From positions 516,861-580,860 of the forward strand of contig JAGFNQ010000187.1 in assembly GCA_024364735.1 (NCBI GenBank): a stretch of DNA of 64,000 nucleotides, written 5' to 3'. Below the pieces are notes generated by a model that was not told the origin of the DNA, searched no databases, and saw only the letters and a program-made list of their open reading frames with translations. Positions 54,076-64,000 of this stretch are shown here, piece by piece. Made by a program: the position numbers and the translations under genes. The DNA is from Boesenbergia rotunda. Taxonomy: Eukaryota; Streptophyta; Magnoliopsida; Zingiberales; Zingiberaceae. The stretch's first letter is position 1, and the number at the start of each line of letters is the position of its first letter.

Positions 54076-54118
54076 AATTAAACCAACAAAGATTAACATG
54101 GTGTTGGTTTAATTTTAA
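54076..54118. repeat. Short perfect hairpin
   Basis: AAAATTAAACCAACA and its complement TGTTGGTTTAATTTT flank a 13-bp loop. It lies exactly at the edge of the copia integrase remnant, as if marking a rearrangement or excision point. Confidence 0.6.
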
Positions 54119-54713
54119 ACTTTTCAAAGGATTCTGACTTATGTTTCATTAAATACACAGTCATATCTATAGAATTCGTCAGTAAAAATAATGAAATATT
54201 AATAACCTCCTCTAGTTATTGTATTGAAAGGGCCACATACATCATTATGTATAAGTCCTAATAATTCATTAGCTCGTTTGCTTTGTCCACTAAAAAGATT
54301 TTTAGTTATCTTGCCAAATAGACAAGATTCTCATACCTTATATAATTTAAAATTAAATGAGTCCAAAAGTTTATCCTTATGGAGATTAGATGTGTTGCTC
54401 ATTTATATGACCCACGTGACAGTGTTAGAGATATGTTTGGTTTAAAACATTGGACTATAACAGCTTTGTATTTATGTGATAAACTAAGTTTTCAGGATCT
54501 AGAGCATATAACCCATTTATTAATTATGCACTATAATAGAACATATCATTTAAATAAATATAAAAATATTTGTTCTTTATTGTAAATGAAAAACTTTTCA
54601 TATCCAAACAAGAAATAGAAATAATGTTTCTAGTTTAAAAAAAAAGCCCAATAGACAAAGATAAAAAAAATGGATCATACAACTATAACAGCAACTCTTG
54701 CAACATTGCTAAC
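54119..54713 (-). pseudogene. Copia protease-end/integrase start, reverse orientation (fragment)
   Basis: The minus strand reads, through several stops, NIISISCLDMKSF, then SNLHKDKLLDSFNFKLYKV, ESCLFGKITKNLFSGQ, KRANELLGLIHNDVCGPF and FIIFTDEF. This is the GAG-pre-integrase domain and the start of the integrase core of a copia pol. The first Cys of the CESC motif is lost to TGA. It is cut on the right by the family H LTR at 54714 and on the left at the hairpin. Confidence 0.82.
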
Positions 54714-55328
54714 TGTAGGATTGAGTACAGCCATAGGGGGTGGATAGCGCTCTTGAAATTTTCAATTTAATGAACGAGTATATAGTGGAATAAAACAAGT
54801 ACACAAGAACACAATGCTAACATATTTTCTTTACTTGGTTCAGAGCCTGTGATGGCTCCTACTCCAAGGCTCACAGTCCTGTATAGAAAATATGCAATAG
54901 TTATACTGAAAATCATCAAGGAATGAAACCCTCACCTACTCCTCTCAGGGGAGATCACCTATTGAAACCCTCGGTTAGACTTTTACTCAGCCTCCGATGA
55001 CACCAAAACTCGCGATGTACGATCCTCAACCCGTCTTGACTCCTGTCCGTTGTTCTCACTCGATCAAGTCTTTTGCCCAATCCTCCAAATTAGGACTTCA
55101 GTACCCAACCCTCGGTCAGGTCTTTGTGCCCAACTTCACTCATAAAGACTTTGGTGCCCAGCTCTCGGCCAAGACTTAGTGCCCAATCCTACAGATCAGG
55201 ACTTAGTGCCTAGGTACGCTAGGACTTTCATGCACAATCAAAGTAACACGTTAGATCACAAAACTTCCTTAACTTTGAACACTTTGTCAACATCAAAACA
55301 TGTTTCGATCATGTATTCCGGCACCAAA
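54714..55328 (-). mobile_element. Family H LTR, reverse orientation (~615 bp)
   Basis: It starts TGTAGGATTGAGTACAGCC and a G-tract with GTGGATAGCGC (reversed Sirevirus-type end), includes CTTGGTTCAG and CCTACTCCTCTCAGGGGAG, and ends near TTCCGGCACCAAA, where the terminal bases are changed or lost. It matches the 48296-48661 fragment in its right half. No internal sequence or clear duplication was found. Confidence 0.65.
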
Positions 55329-55333
55329 ATCTC

Positions 55334-57194
55334 TGTTGGTGCAAAGAGCATCAGTCATGAGTAGTCAACCTCTAGTGTTTCGATGTTTGAGAATATACTA
55401 AGGTCTAGTCAAAGTGATTAAGGGTTAAGCCAAATATGACCTAATGATTGGTAGGGTAAACCCAGGTTTGATCGGTTTGACAAAGGGTTAGCCAAACATG
55501 ACCTGATATTTGGCAGAAACAATATACGAAGGTCTAGTCAAAGTAATCAAGGGTTAAACCAAATAGGACCTAATGTTTGGTAGGGTAAACTCAGGTTTGA
55601 TCAGTTTGACAAAAGGTTAAGCTAAATAGGATCTTATATTTGGCAGAGTGAATAGAACCTAGAGTTTGTCATTTTGACCAAGGGATAAGCCAAACAGGAC
55701 TTGATGTTTGGCAGAGAGACTAAACTCATATCTGGTCAAATAGACCAAAGGACTGAGACAAACAGGACTTGATGTTTGGTAGAGAGAAAGTCTAGTCAGG
55801 ATAAAGATGACTAGCAAAGAAGTCATTATGAAGGAACGAAATCCTAGTAAGTGAATCTTGATGGAAGAAATCTAGGTGAGTGAAGCTGGGTCCTAGTGAG
55901 TGAAGCTAGGTGAAAGAAATCCTAATGAGTGAAACTAGGTGGAAGAAATCTTGGTGAGTGAAGCTGGGTCCTAGTGAGTGAAGCTAGCTGGAAGAAATCC
56001 TGGTGAGTGAAGCTGGGCAAGAAGTCTAGGTCCGGGGGACTGAGCACGAAGTCCTGGTCGAGGATCGGCCAACGGAGTCTTTGCCAAGCGAGGACTACAG
56101 ACAGAAGTAGAGACGGGTTGAGGATCGGACGTCTCGAGATCCGGGAGTCTCGGAGGCCGAGCACGTAGTCTTGGTCCGGGGGACCGAGCAAAAGGCATAA
56201 CCGAGTGGGGATCGCGGACAGAAGTAGAGATGGGTCGAGGTTAGACGCCTCAAGATTTGGGTTCTCGGAAGGCTGAGCACAAGTCCAACCGGAGGTCCCG
56301 GTTGGCAAAAGGTAACTTCTCTAGGGTGGAGTAGGTTAGGACACGTTCCTCGAGAAAGGGAATAGTAGGCATCGGTTCAACCTAGGATTTCATTTGAAAT
56401 CCAAAGTCAAAACCTAGGATTCTTTGTCTGCTTGTTGTATGTTATGTTGTCTTTCAGGTACCTAGAGTTGGAGGTAAGATAGGAGAGCGAACGCAAGAAA
56501 ACAAGTTGCTGGGAAGAGCTTCCTGGGTGCCTGAATGGTATCAAGTACCCTGTATTAGTCAACGCCCAACATCCTAGGCACCTGATTCATCCCAGGCGCC
56601 TGGGAAGGGGACTTATCCACTGCGCCGAGTTCGCTGCTACGGATCAACTTTTGACTGCTTATGAGGTGCCCAAAAGCTTATCAGGCACCCAAGAAGCTAG
56701 TATAAAAAGGGGTTCGACCCCTCACATCAAGATATCAAGTTTTCCATCTGCTCATTCATTCTGTGTAAAGCAAAAGTGCTCAAGGTGAAGCTCTGCGACT
56801 AAGGAGGCTCCAGGAGGAAGTGCGCGATGCTTCAGAGTTCCAGATTGGTTGGGATCGTCAAATTTGTTTTGTTTTCTTTTAATTTATAAGTTGTAATTAT
56901 TCTTTATATTTGTGCTTGCATTTCAAACTGTAAGATATTTTTCTCCACCTTCCGATATTCCAGAAAGGTGACCAATAGTGGACTCACACCGAGTACATAG
57001 GCCTTGGACGTAAAGACCCTGGGGGGTTGAGAACCAAGTAAATAAATCCCGCATTCTACTGCTTTATTTTCTTTATTTATTATTCCGCTGCGTACTAACA
57101 TTCTGATAGAAAGATGATTGATCGAACAACAAAGTTTTAGGAAAAAGTTCTAGTCGATATTCACTCCCCCTCTATCGACACCACCGATCCCACA
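55334..57194 (+). repeat. S4 5' LTR (1,861 bp, family E)
   Basis: It runs from TGTTGGTGCAAAGAGC to CACCGATCCCACA. It contains repeats of the GGTTAAGCCAAA...GATGTTTGGCAGAG type (55420-55780) and GTGAGTGAAGCTAGG type (55850-56020), AGGCGCCT-type palindromes (56520-56620), and a TATA box in AGTATAAAAAGGGG (~56699). Confidence 0.88.
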
Positions 57195-57196
57195 AT

Positions 57197-57212
57197 TGGT
57201 ATCAGAGCAGGT
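57197..57212 (+). other. S4 primer-binding site
   Basis: TGGTATCAGAGCAGGT lies 2 bp after the LTR and matches the complement of initiator tRNA(Met). Confidence 0.87.
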
Positions 57213-57296
57213 GGTTCTGATCGGACTCACCGCCGAAGGAGCAAAGAAGGTTAGAAATTGAGGGGGAGTCAAGGGTGAATAATAGTATATTTTAAT

Positions 57297-57515
57297 TATG
57301 TCCATTTTTAAAGTTCATATAATTTGTTTTAAGTGCAATGAGAGAGGACACACAAAAACCAGTGTGTTACTCGTAAGATTCGTACTTCACTACTGGCAGC
57401 AATGAAGGAATCAACATTAGGAGTCCGGAGGGACAAAAGTCATATCCGGTGTTTCATGTGCCAAAGGTAGGGACATTACAAGAACCAGTGTCCAGACTGG
57501 AAAATGACCCGATCC
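57297..57515 (+). pseudogene. gag: S4 gag remnant with two damaged zinc knuckles
   Basis: The first knuckle is CFKCNERGHTK, with its last Cys out of frame. The second is CFMCQR-stop-GHYKNQC, with TAG inside the knuckle (about 57470). The capsid-type N-terminal domain is missing altogether, since the knuckles start only ~100 bp after the PBS. It matches the two-knuckle layout of the S3 gag. Confidence 0.72.
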
Positions 57516-58257
57516 ACAATGCTAGAAAATGCAACGAAGGTACAAAAAGTTAATTCTAGCAAAAGTGTTTTTCAAATTTCAGCAATGTTAGATATTTCTT
57601 CTAATAACTTAGATAATCATGTTTATTTTACTATTAAGTTAGATTATTTACACAATAAATTAAATATATTGCATGATAAATTAGCTAGTAATTGATCCAA
57701 ATCAAATATTGACAATAGTAAAATATTGAATATTAATTCCTTAATCTTTAAAATTAATACTACAATTTTTGAAATTAATTCTAATATTTTAATTAGTAAT
57801 ATTTTTGATAATTCTGATAATACGAAGGATAGTGATAAAATCTTAATTAATAATCTTTCTGATGTTTCTGATAATTCTATGGATAGTGATGAAATCTTAA
57901 TTAATAATCTTTCTGATAAATATAACTCTGAGGATAATGAGGAAACTTAATTAATATTTTTGGTGATAATGTTAATGATAATAGTTAACCCTTAATTAAT
58001 GAATCTACTTACTTTGAAGATAATGATACAACCTTAATTAGAAATTCTGAAAATTATTCTACCTATTTTGATGATAATAAATAATACAACGTTTATTAAT
58101 TACGAAGATAAACATGAATATGATTCTGAAGATGAAGATGAATTTATTAAAATTGAAGCAATAATTAAAAAGACTTTCACGAATTCAAATAAAACAGAAA
58201 TAGTAAATAAAATTGAAAACTTAAAAACAAAAAAAATAATAGATGAATAAGAATTTT
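57516..58257 (+). other. S4 AT-rich low-complexity remnant after gag
   Basis: Short Asn/Asp/Ile-rich frames (57504-57950, 58068-58250) are separated by stops. A ~60-bp tandem duplication lies at 57835-57920 (ATAGTGAT...AATCTTTCTGAT). It is probably a decayed acidic gag tail; protein function is not supported. Confidence 0.45.
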
Positions 58258-58289
58258 TTGAATTAATGGAAATGATGCAATTATATCCA

Positions 58290-58760
58290 AAATTACTATT
58301 CAAATCTTAAAACTTCAATCTTAATTAATTCTTACCAACTTAATGCTTAATTATTCTTAACAAATTAATCCTTAATTAATTCTTAACAACTTAATTCTTA
58401 ATTTCATTCTTAAATCTTAATTAATTCTTAATTCTTAATTTAATTTCTAATTTATAATTAATTCTTAATTTAATTCTTAATTCTTAATTAATTCTTAATA
58501 ACTTAATTCTTAATTTAATTCTTAATTTAATTCTTAATTCTTAATTAATTCTTAACAACTTAAATTTTAATAAATTTTTAAATTTTAATTAATTCTTAAC
58601 AACTTAAATTTTAAATAATTGTTAACAACTTAAATTTTAATTAATTCTTAACAACTTAAATTTTAATTAATTCTTAACAACTTAAATTTTAATTAATTCT
58701 TAACAACTTAACTTTAACAATGTAAAATCTTAATTAATCCTTAAATCTTAATTGATTAGC
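58290..58760 (+). repeat. AT-rich ~26-bp tandem array in S4
   Basis: Units of the TTAATTCTTAACAACTTAAA type occur in more than ten degenerate copies. It occupies the same place, between gag and the conserved spacer, as the S2 array at 21523-22110 although the unit sequence differs. Confidence 0.8.
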
Positions 58761-59779
58761 AATTCAACTTTAATAACAAATTCAATCCTTAATTCAACAA
58801 AATCCACGAACGAAATTCCAATTAATTATCTTCAATTATGAAACTAAATAAAATCCTATTCAACTGAAACATTTAACTTAATAATAATAAATATGTCAAT
58901 GTGGGTTGACTTATTCGTGGGTTCACACGTTCTGTATCAAATCAAGAATTTGATACTTGACTAGAAATCTAATTAAAATGATTTGACTTGATTGATACAT
59001 GCATAACTGTCATGCTCATGCATTTGTCTATTTTTCAATATATATCTATCATGTCATTCATGTTTACTGTTGTGCTTAACTTAGAATGGCTAGATAGGAA
59101 AAAGGTTGTTTGACACTTGCCTAACATAGTACTAGGGTGGGGTGAGATGATAGTACATTAGGAAAGTTTGGTCTAAGAAGTCAGGAAGGGTAAGGAGTAC
59201 CCAACCTGGTCGACCTAGCTAAGTGGAACTAGCTGAAGCTACCTCACCACATCCTAGACTAGTTAGACCAGAGTTTCTCAAAGAGTAAATTAAAAGTGTT
59301 ATTTCTTTAAAAGGTTTTGTCTAAGGAATGAGTTGTTGATCTAATAAGGCTTAGGCAAAAGAAGACCCTTATGCCTCTCCAAGACCAGGAAGCTAATTAA
59401 TGAAATTTACTTTTAAGTTACTAATTGTTAAACTTGAATCTAACTCAAGGGAAAACAATCTATATTATTAAATTGAGAAAATTTATTCAAGCATCTCACA
59501 AACACACATAAGGCAACCATACTTGTTTGTACTACGACATTCGGAATGAGTGAGATGATAAGGACTAAGCAATTGATAAATATTTTCAAAATGAATTAAA
59601 AAATCCTTAGAATATTTTCTTAAAAATATATTTTCAAAATAATGATTAAATATAATAATATTTTAATGAATTTCATGCTTGATTGGGTGTTTACCTATAA
59701 ATACATTTTCAAAAAAATTATATACCTTTTTGAAAATTGTTTGACCTAGACTTAGATACAAACCTTCTAGGTCGACACT
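58761..59779 (+). promoter_or_regulatory. S4 non-coding region with the conserved stem-loop
   Basis: It includes a spacer shared with S2 (59280-59460) and the stem GCATCTCAC (59491-59499) with GTGAGATG (59550-59557) over a 50-nt loop. No coding frame is present. Confidence 0.55.
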
Positions 59780-60920
59780 AAAGTCCCTTAAGACACTTAG
59801 GTAGAGTTCCTTGTAGTTAACAAGGGTAGCCAGAAGGTGTCAGGTTCAGGGGGAGATTTTTCTAATTCTTTTGAAAATCATTGTTTATTCTTTTCAAAAA
59901 TTTATCACTTTCAAAATGGTTTTTGCTTGAAAAATTATTATGTCTTTCAACATGCTTTTTGAAAAATGTTTTTTTTTCAAAAATTTATTATGTCTTTCAT
60001 AATATTTTTCAAAAAAAATACTTCTTCAAATACTATCATATTCTTTCAAAAATATTTTTTACAAATTTCTTTAATTGCTATTATGATTTAGATAAACTCT
60101 AAAGACACATAGGAAGTTTTCTTTATGATCTACAAGAATTCCTAAGATTATGGCAGGATTAGGGGGAGTCCTAATCAAAAGAAATTAATATAAATCTATT
60201 TCTGATTACTTCAAAATATTTCTTAAAATTCTTTTTGTAATTCTTTTCATTTGAATCAAACCCTAAGACTCAAAGAAAGATCAACTTATAGTTAACAAGC
60301 TTCCTAGAACTGTGTCAGACTTAGGGGGAGTTCAAACTAAAAGAACCATTAGAAGTTACAAAAATATTATATTTTCAAGAACTTTAAAATACTTCTTAAA
60401 TTTTTTTTTGTAAATTCTTTTCGTTTGATTCAAACCCTAACACTCAGAGGAAGATCAACTTGTGGTCAACAAGCTTCCTAGGACTGTGTCAGTCTTAGAG
60501 GGAGGTTTAAATTAAAAGAAACATTGGAGCTTTCAAAAATATTATATTTTCAAAAAAATACTATATTTTTAAAAATACTTTATTTTTGAAAATAGAATAT
60601 CCTCATTTTCCAAAACATATCTCGAAAGCTTTTGCCTTTTGAATATTTTTTAAAATACTTTATCTTGAGTTTTAAAAAAATCTCCAAGACACATAAGAAA
60701 GTTTTCCTTGTAGTTATCAAGGTTTCCTAGGATTATGTCATATTGGGGAGGAATCCAAACCAGGAAAACTATTATTCTTCAAAAATTGAAACCATATGTT
60801 GAAAATCTCTATTTTGATTGGAAAATCTCTAGGACACATAGGAATTTTTTTGTGGTCAACAAGATTCCTAGGGTTGTGTCAGAGTCAGGAAAGTTCAAAT
60901 TCTTTTCAAATTCATATATT
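59780..60920 (+). repeat. Six degenerate repeats each carrying a PPT-like block
   Basis: Units contain a GTTAACAAG-type piece, then TTCCTAGGACTGTGTCAG and usually AGGGGGAG. The CCTAGGA-type blocks start near 60129, 60302, 60475, 60726 and 60871, and purine blocks lie at 59848, 60161, 60323, 60498 and 60746. The reverse complement of the same block occurs at 63954-63971 in S5. Multiplied PPTs are a known Sirevirus trait. Confidence 0.7.
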
Positions 60921-61087
60921 GTTGGTGCAAATGTCAAGTACTTAGTGCCTTTTAGAATATTTTCTAAAATAAATACTTAGTTTATCCTAAAAAAAGGGGG
61001 ATATTTTTGAAAATCATGATTTTTATAAATCTTAAGTATTTTAAAAAATTACTTTCACATATTATTGGTGTAGATTTTATAATTTTT

Positions 61088-61219
61088 TTTTGATGTATGT
61101 CAAAGGGGGAGAGAGTCCCTTAAGTTAGATTTTTTTCGGTTTCTCCCAAGTCTTAAACCTAAAACCCATAGACTAAAACCTAACTTAAGATTATTGTCAA
61201 ACATCAAAAAGGGGGAGAT
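61088..61219 (+). promoter_or_regulatory. S4 double PPT with complementary arms
   Basis: TTTGATGTATGTCA plus AAAGGGGGAGAG (61088-61112) and TGTCAAACATCAAA plus AAAGGGGGAGAT (61195-61219), with arms complementary except for one base. The 3' LTR follows directly. Confidence 0.75.
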
Positions 61220-61379
61220 TGTTGGTGCAAAGAGCATCAGTCATGAACAGTCAACCTCTAGTGTTTTGATGTTTGACAATATACTAAGGTCTAGTTAAGG
61301 TGATCAAGGGTTAAACCAAACATGACCTGATGTTTGGTAGGATAAACCCAGGCTTGATCAGTTTGACAAAGGGTTAGCC
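61220..61379 (+). repeat. S4 3' LTR, first 160 bp
   Basis: It matches the S4 5' LTR start through GGGTTAGCC and is cut by the reversed S5 LTR at 61380. The remainder must lie beyond S5, outside the window. Confidence 0.88.
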
Positions 61380-62831
61380 TGTGGGGATCGGTGCCGTCGA
61401 TAGAGGGGGGGGGGGTGAATATCGACTAAAAACACTTTTGTGAAAGTGTGGAAAACTCATCTTTCGATTGTTCATTCTAATCAAAGAGTTAGTAGCACAA
61501 CGGAAAATAAACATGAATGAAAATGAAAGACAACTCAGAATGCACACGGGATTTTTTACTTGGTTCCCAACCCCTAAGGGTCAGTACGTCCAAGGCCTGA
61601 GCATGGGAAACGCCCGACCACTAATGGTCTCCTTTCCGGACTTTCCGGAGGTGGAGAAACCCGTCTTACAGTGCAAGATTTACAATCAAGAATATAAAAG
61701 AAATTAAATGCGGAAAGTAAATCAAACCAAAGAGAGAGTCGAAAACTCGGCCGATCTGGAACTCCGAAGTGCTGCGCACTTCCTCCCGGAGCTTCCTTGG
61801 TCGCAGAGCTTCATCGTTAGCATTCTATCATCACTTGGAATGCTCAGAATGATCTTGGAATTGTTGTCCTAAGTTGAGGGTCGAAACCCCTTTTATAGCT
61901 TTGTCTGGGGCACCTGTGATGCTATGGGGCCCCTCATAACCCTAGTCAAACCTCAACCTTCGCGCCGAACTCATAGCAGTTGCTAAGGCCCTCTTCCCAG
62001 GCACCTGTATCAACACAGGCATCGGGGAGCCCTCAGGCGCCTATGTTAACAGGCGCCTGGGAGGGGTTGCCCAGTCCAGAGCGTCCTGATGGTCTGGGGC
62101 GCCTGTATTGATACAGGCACCCTAGACAACATTCTGGGCAGCTTCTTCTTCCTTGTTAGCTTGTCTGTCTTGCCTCCAACTTTAGGTACCTGCAACATAC
62201 AAAAACACAAGACAAACACATGTATATCCTTAGCCTTAAAGAATTGGTTCGGACTTCAGATTTCCCACGAAATCCTAGGTCGAACCGACGCCTATGTTCC
62301 CATCCCGGGGGAACGCGCCTTTCACCTACTCCTCTCAGGAGACAGTTGCCACTTGGCCCATCTGGTTGGACTTTTGCCCAGCTTTACTCACTAGGACTTT
62401 TGCCCAATCTTACGACCAGGTCTTCGTGCCCAGTCCACGATCAGGATTTATTGCCCAACTTCACTTATCACGACTTTTACCCAGCTTCACTCACCAGGAC
62501 TTCGTGCCCAATCCACGACCAGGACTTATTGCCCAACTTCACTCATCAGGACTTCGGTGCCCAGCCCTCGACCAGGACTTATTGCCCAATTCTACGAACC
62601 AGGACTTCATGCCCAACCCTCAGTCAGGTCTTAGGTGCCCATCCCGCGGTCAGGACTTAGTGCCCAATTCTTCGAACCAGGACTCATTGCCTAGGTTAAC
62701 TAGGACTTTCCTTCACTTTGGTACTCCTTTCTTGACTAACCCTTCCTTGTTCAATGTATCACTAACTTAAGCATATTGTTAAACATCGAAACATTTAGAG
62801 GAGGACATCACTGATGCATTTTGCACCAACA
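61380..62831 (-). repeat. S5 3' LTR (1,452 bp), reverse orientation
   Basis: It runs from TGTGGGGATCGGTGCC to TTGCACCAACA on the plus strand. It has AGGCGCCT-type palindromes (62030-62120), a reversed TATA (CCCCTTTTATAGC, ~61889) and CCAGGACTT-type repeats (62400-62690). It is related to the family F solo LTR at both ends and around the G-tract. Confidence 0.88.
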
Positions 62832-63126
62832 ATCTCCCCCTTTTTGATGTTTGACAATATCTTAAGTTAGATTGAATAAAAGGGCTAAGTTATAATCCTT
62901 GGGATAAAATAGAAAAAATTAATCTAGGTTTTGAAAATGCATTTTGATCCTTTGGGAAAAAAATTCTAACTTCAGCTCTCTATCCTTTGGGAGAAAAAAA
63001 AATTTCTAACTTAAACTCACTCTCCCCCCTTTTGAAAAAAATATTTTGATTTTCATTTTTATCCTTTGGGAAGAAGAAAAGAAATTTCTAACTTAAGCTC
63101 ACTCTCCCCCTTTGTCATACATCAAA
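62832..63126 (-). promoter_or_regulatory. S5 double PPT with complementary arms, reverse orientation
   Basis: On the plus strand ATCTCCCCCTTTTTGATG with arm TTTGATGTTTGACA (62843-62856) touches the LTR. The second tract CTCCCCCTTTG (63104-63114) is followed by arm TGTCATACATCAAA (63113-63126). A further CTCCCCCCTTTTG block is at ~63022. The arrangement mirrors S1-S4. Confidence 0.72.
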
Positions 63127-64000
63127 AAAATGACAAAACGAACTTGCACCAACAATGATAATTAGATAAAATTTCTTTTTGAAAGTACTTAGTATAAATT
63201 TTAAAAGAAACAGTTTTCGAAACTCTTCCCTTTTTATTTTGAAACAAATTAAGTACTAGTGAAGCTTTATAAAATGAACCAAGTACTTAGATTGCACCTA
63301 AAATATGCACTTTAGAAAATATGATATGCTTTCAATGTTTTACTTAGAATTTTCACTTAAAAAAAATGCACTTTGAAAAATATGAAATACATTCAAAGTT
63401 TTACTTAGAATTTTCACTTAAAAAAATATGTACTTTGAAAAATATTGTGCAAAAATTTGTATTTTAAAAGATATTTTAGACTTCAAACATTAGTACTTTG
63501 AAAAAATATTGGAAACAATTGTTCTTTGAAAAATCTTGCACTTACACATTTTTTTCAAAAAAATATTGTACTTAGTATTTTGGAAAATAAAAAAACTAAT
63601 TTGTACTTTGAAAAATATTTTGCACTTGATAAATATTAGCACTTTGAGAAATATTTGTACTTTGAAAAATATTTAGACTTTTGAAAAATATTTGTACTTT
63701 GAAAACTATTAGTACATTTGAAAAATATTATTACTTTGAAGACTATTATGACCCTTTTTTGAAAAACATAAGTACTTTTGAAAAAGATTTTGAACTTTTT
63801 GAAAAATGCAAGTACTTTTAAAAATATTATGAACTTTTTAAAAAATGCAAGTACTTTTTAAAAAATTATGAACCTTTTGAAAAATATAAGTACTTTTGAA
63901 AAAATATTATTTTTAAAACATAATATTTTACTTGATTTGGTTTCTTTTCCAGTCTGACACAGTCCTAGGAAACCATGTTAACTACAAGGGCATTTCCCTA
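63127..64000 (-). repeat. S5 AT-rich post-pol repeats
   Basis: Many degenerate copies of a TTTGTACTTTGAAAAATAT unit occur between about 63300 and 63900. A CTGACACAGTCCTAGGAA block (63954-63971) is shared, reversed, with S4. No coding frame. Confidence 0.6.

Larger units (their letters stand above)
55334..61379 (+). mobile_element. S4: second pol-less Sirevirus derivative
   Basis: The order is 5' LTR, PBS, gag remnant, low-complexity DNA, ~2.3 kb non-coding region, double PPT and the first 160 bp of the 3' LTR, which is broken by the insertion of S5 at 61380. No pol motif is visible in the ~4 kb interior. LTR starts match for 160 bp with a handful of differences. Confidence 0.85.
61380..64000 (-). 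mobile_element. S5: 3' end of a minus-strand Sirevirus-type element, continuing past the window
   Basis: It consists of a reversed 3' LTR, a reversed PPT and AT-rich post-pol DNA. It inserted into the S4 3' LTR (candidate left target site TAGCC, 61375-61379). Its coding region, if any, is outside the window. Confidence 0.85.

Overview
The window is nuclear DNA from a flowering plant, almost entirely transposable elements piled into one another; I see no intact host gene. The organism is inferred from plant-type Ty1/copia and Tekay/Del-type Ty3/gypsy elements, initiator-tRNA(Met) primer sites, a tRNA-type SINE, a DUF4371 hAT relic and CACTA-like repeats. The density of Sirevirus-like elements suggests a large genome (a monocot such as Zingiberales is only a guess).

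Layout. 1-6839: tail of a decayed copia element with its 3' LTR (family A), split by a solo LTR of the same family. 6840-11102: an LTR fragment, a hAT transposase relic, an LRR gene relic, a SINE with 18-bp target duplications, a foldback repeat and an unidentified open frame. 11103-21230: a complete Sirevirus-like element (S1) with gag, pol and a third, apparently intron-containing ORF. 21231-27631: right part of a second Sirevirus (S2). 27918-30530: a minus-strand LTR (family G) split by a solo LTR (family F). 30531-38181: a Sirevirus derivative with gag but no pol (S3), carrying a minus-strand family A solo LTR. 38182-47977: a nearly intact chromovirus (Ty3/gypsy, chromodomain) whose polyprotein is broken by one stop. 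47978-55328: LTR fragments, two pieces of a minus-strand copia pol, CACTA-like subterminal repeats, a third family A solo LTR and possible exons of a host gene. 55334-61379: a second pol-less Sirevirus derivative (S4). 61380-64000: 3' end of a minus-strand element (S5) leaving the window.

Working together. S1 and S2 encode (or encoded) gag, protease, integrase, RT and RNase H, while S3 and S4 keep only LTRs, primer sites and gag remnants, so they look like non-autonomous partners. The Sireviruses share non-coding architecture although their sequences differ: paired palindromes at fixed spacing in the LTRs, a CATCTCAC/GTGAGATG stem after pol, and two polypurine tracts, each preceded by one arm of an inverted repeat. 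These shared structures and the spliced-looking third ORF of S1 are the most interesting signals. Most inactivating changes are C:G to T:A transitions.
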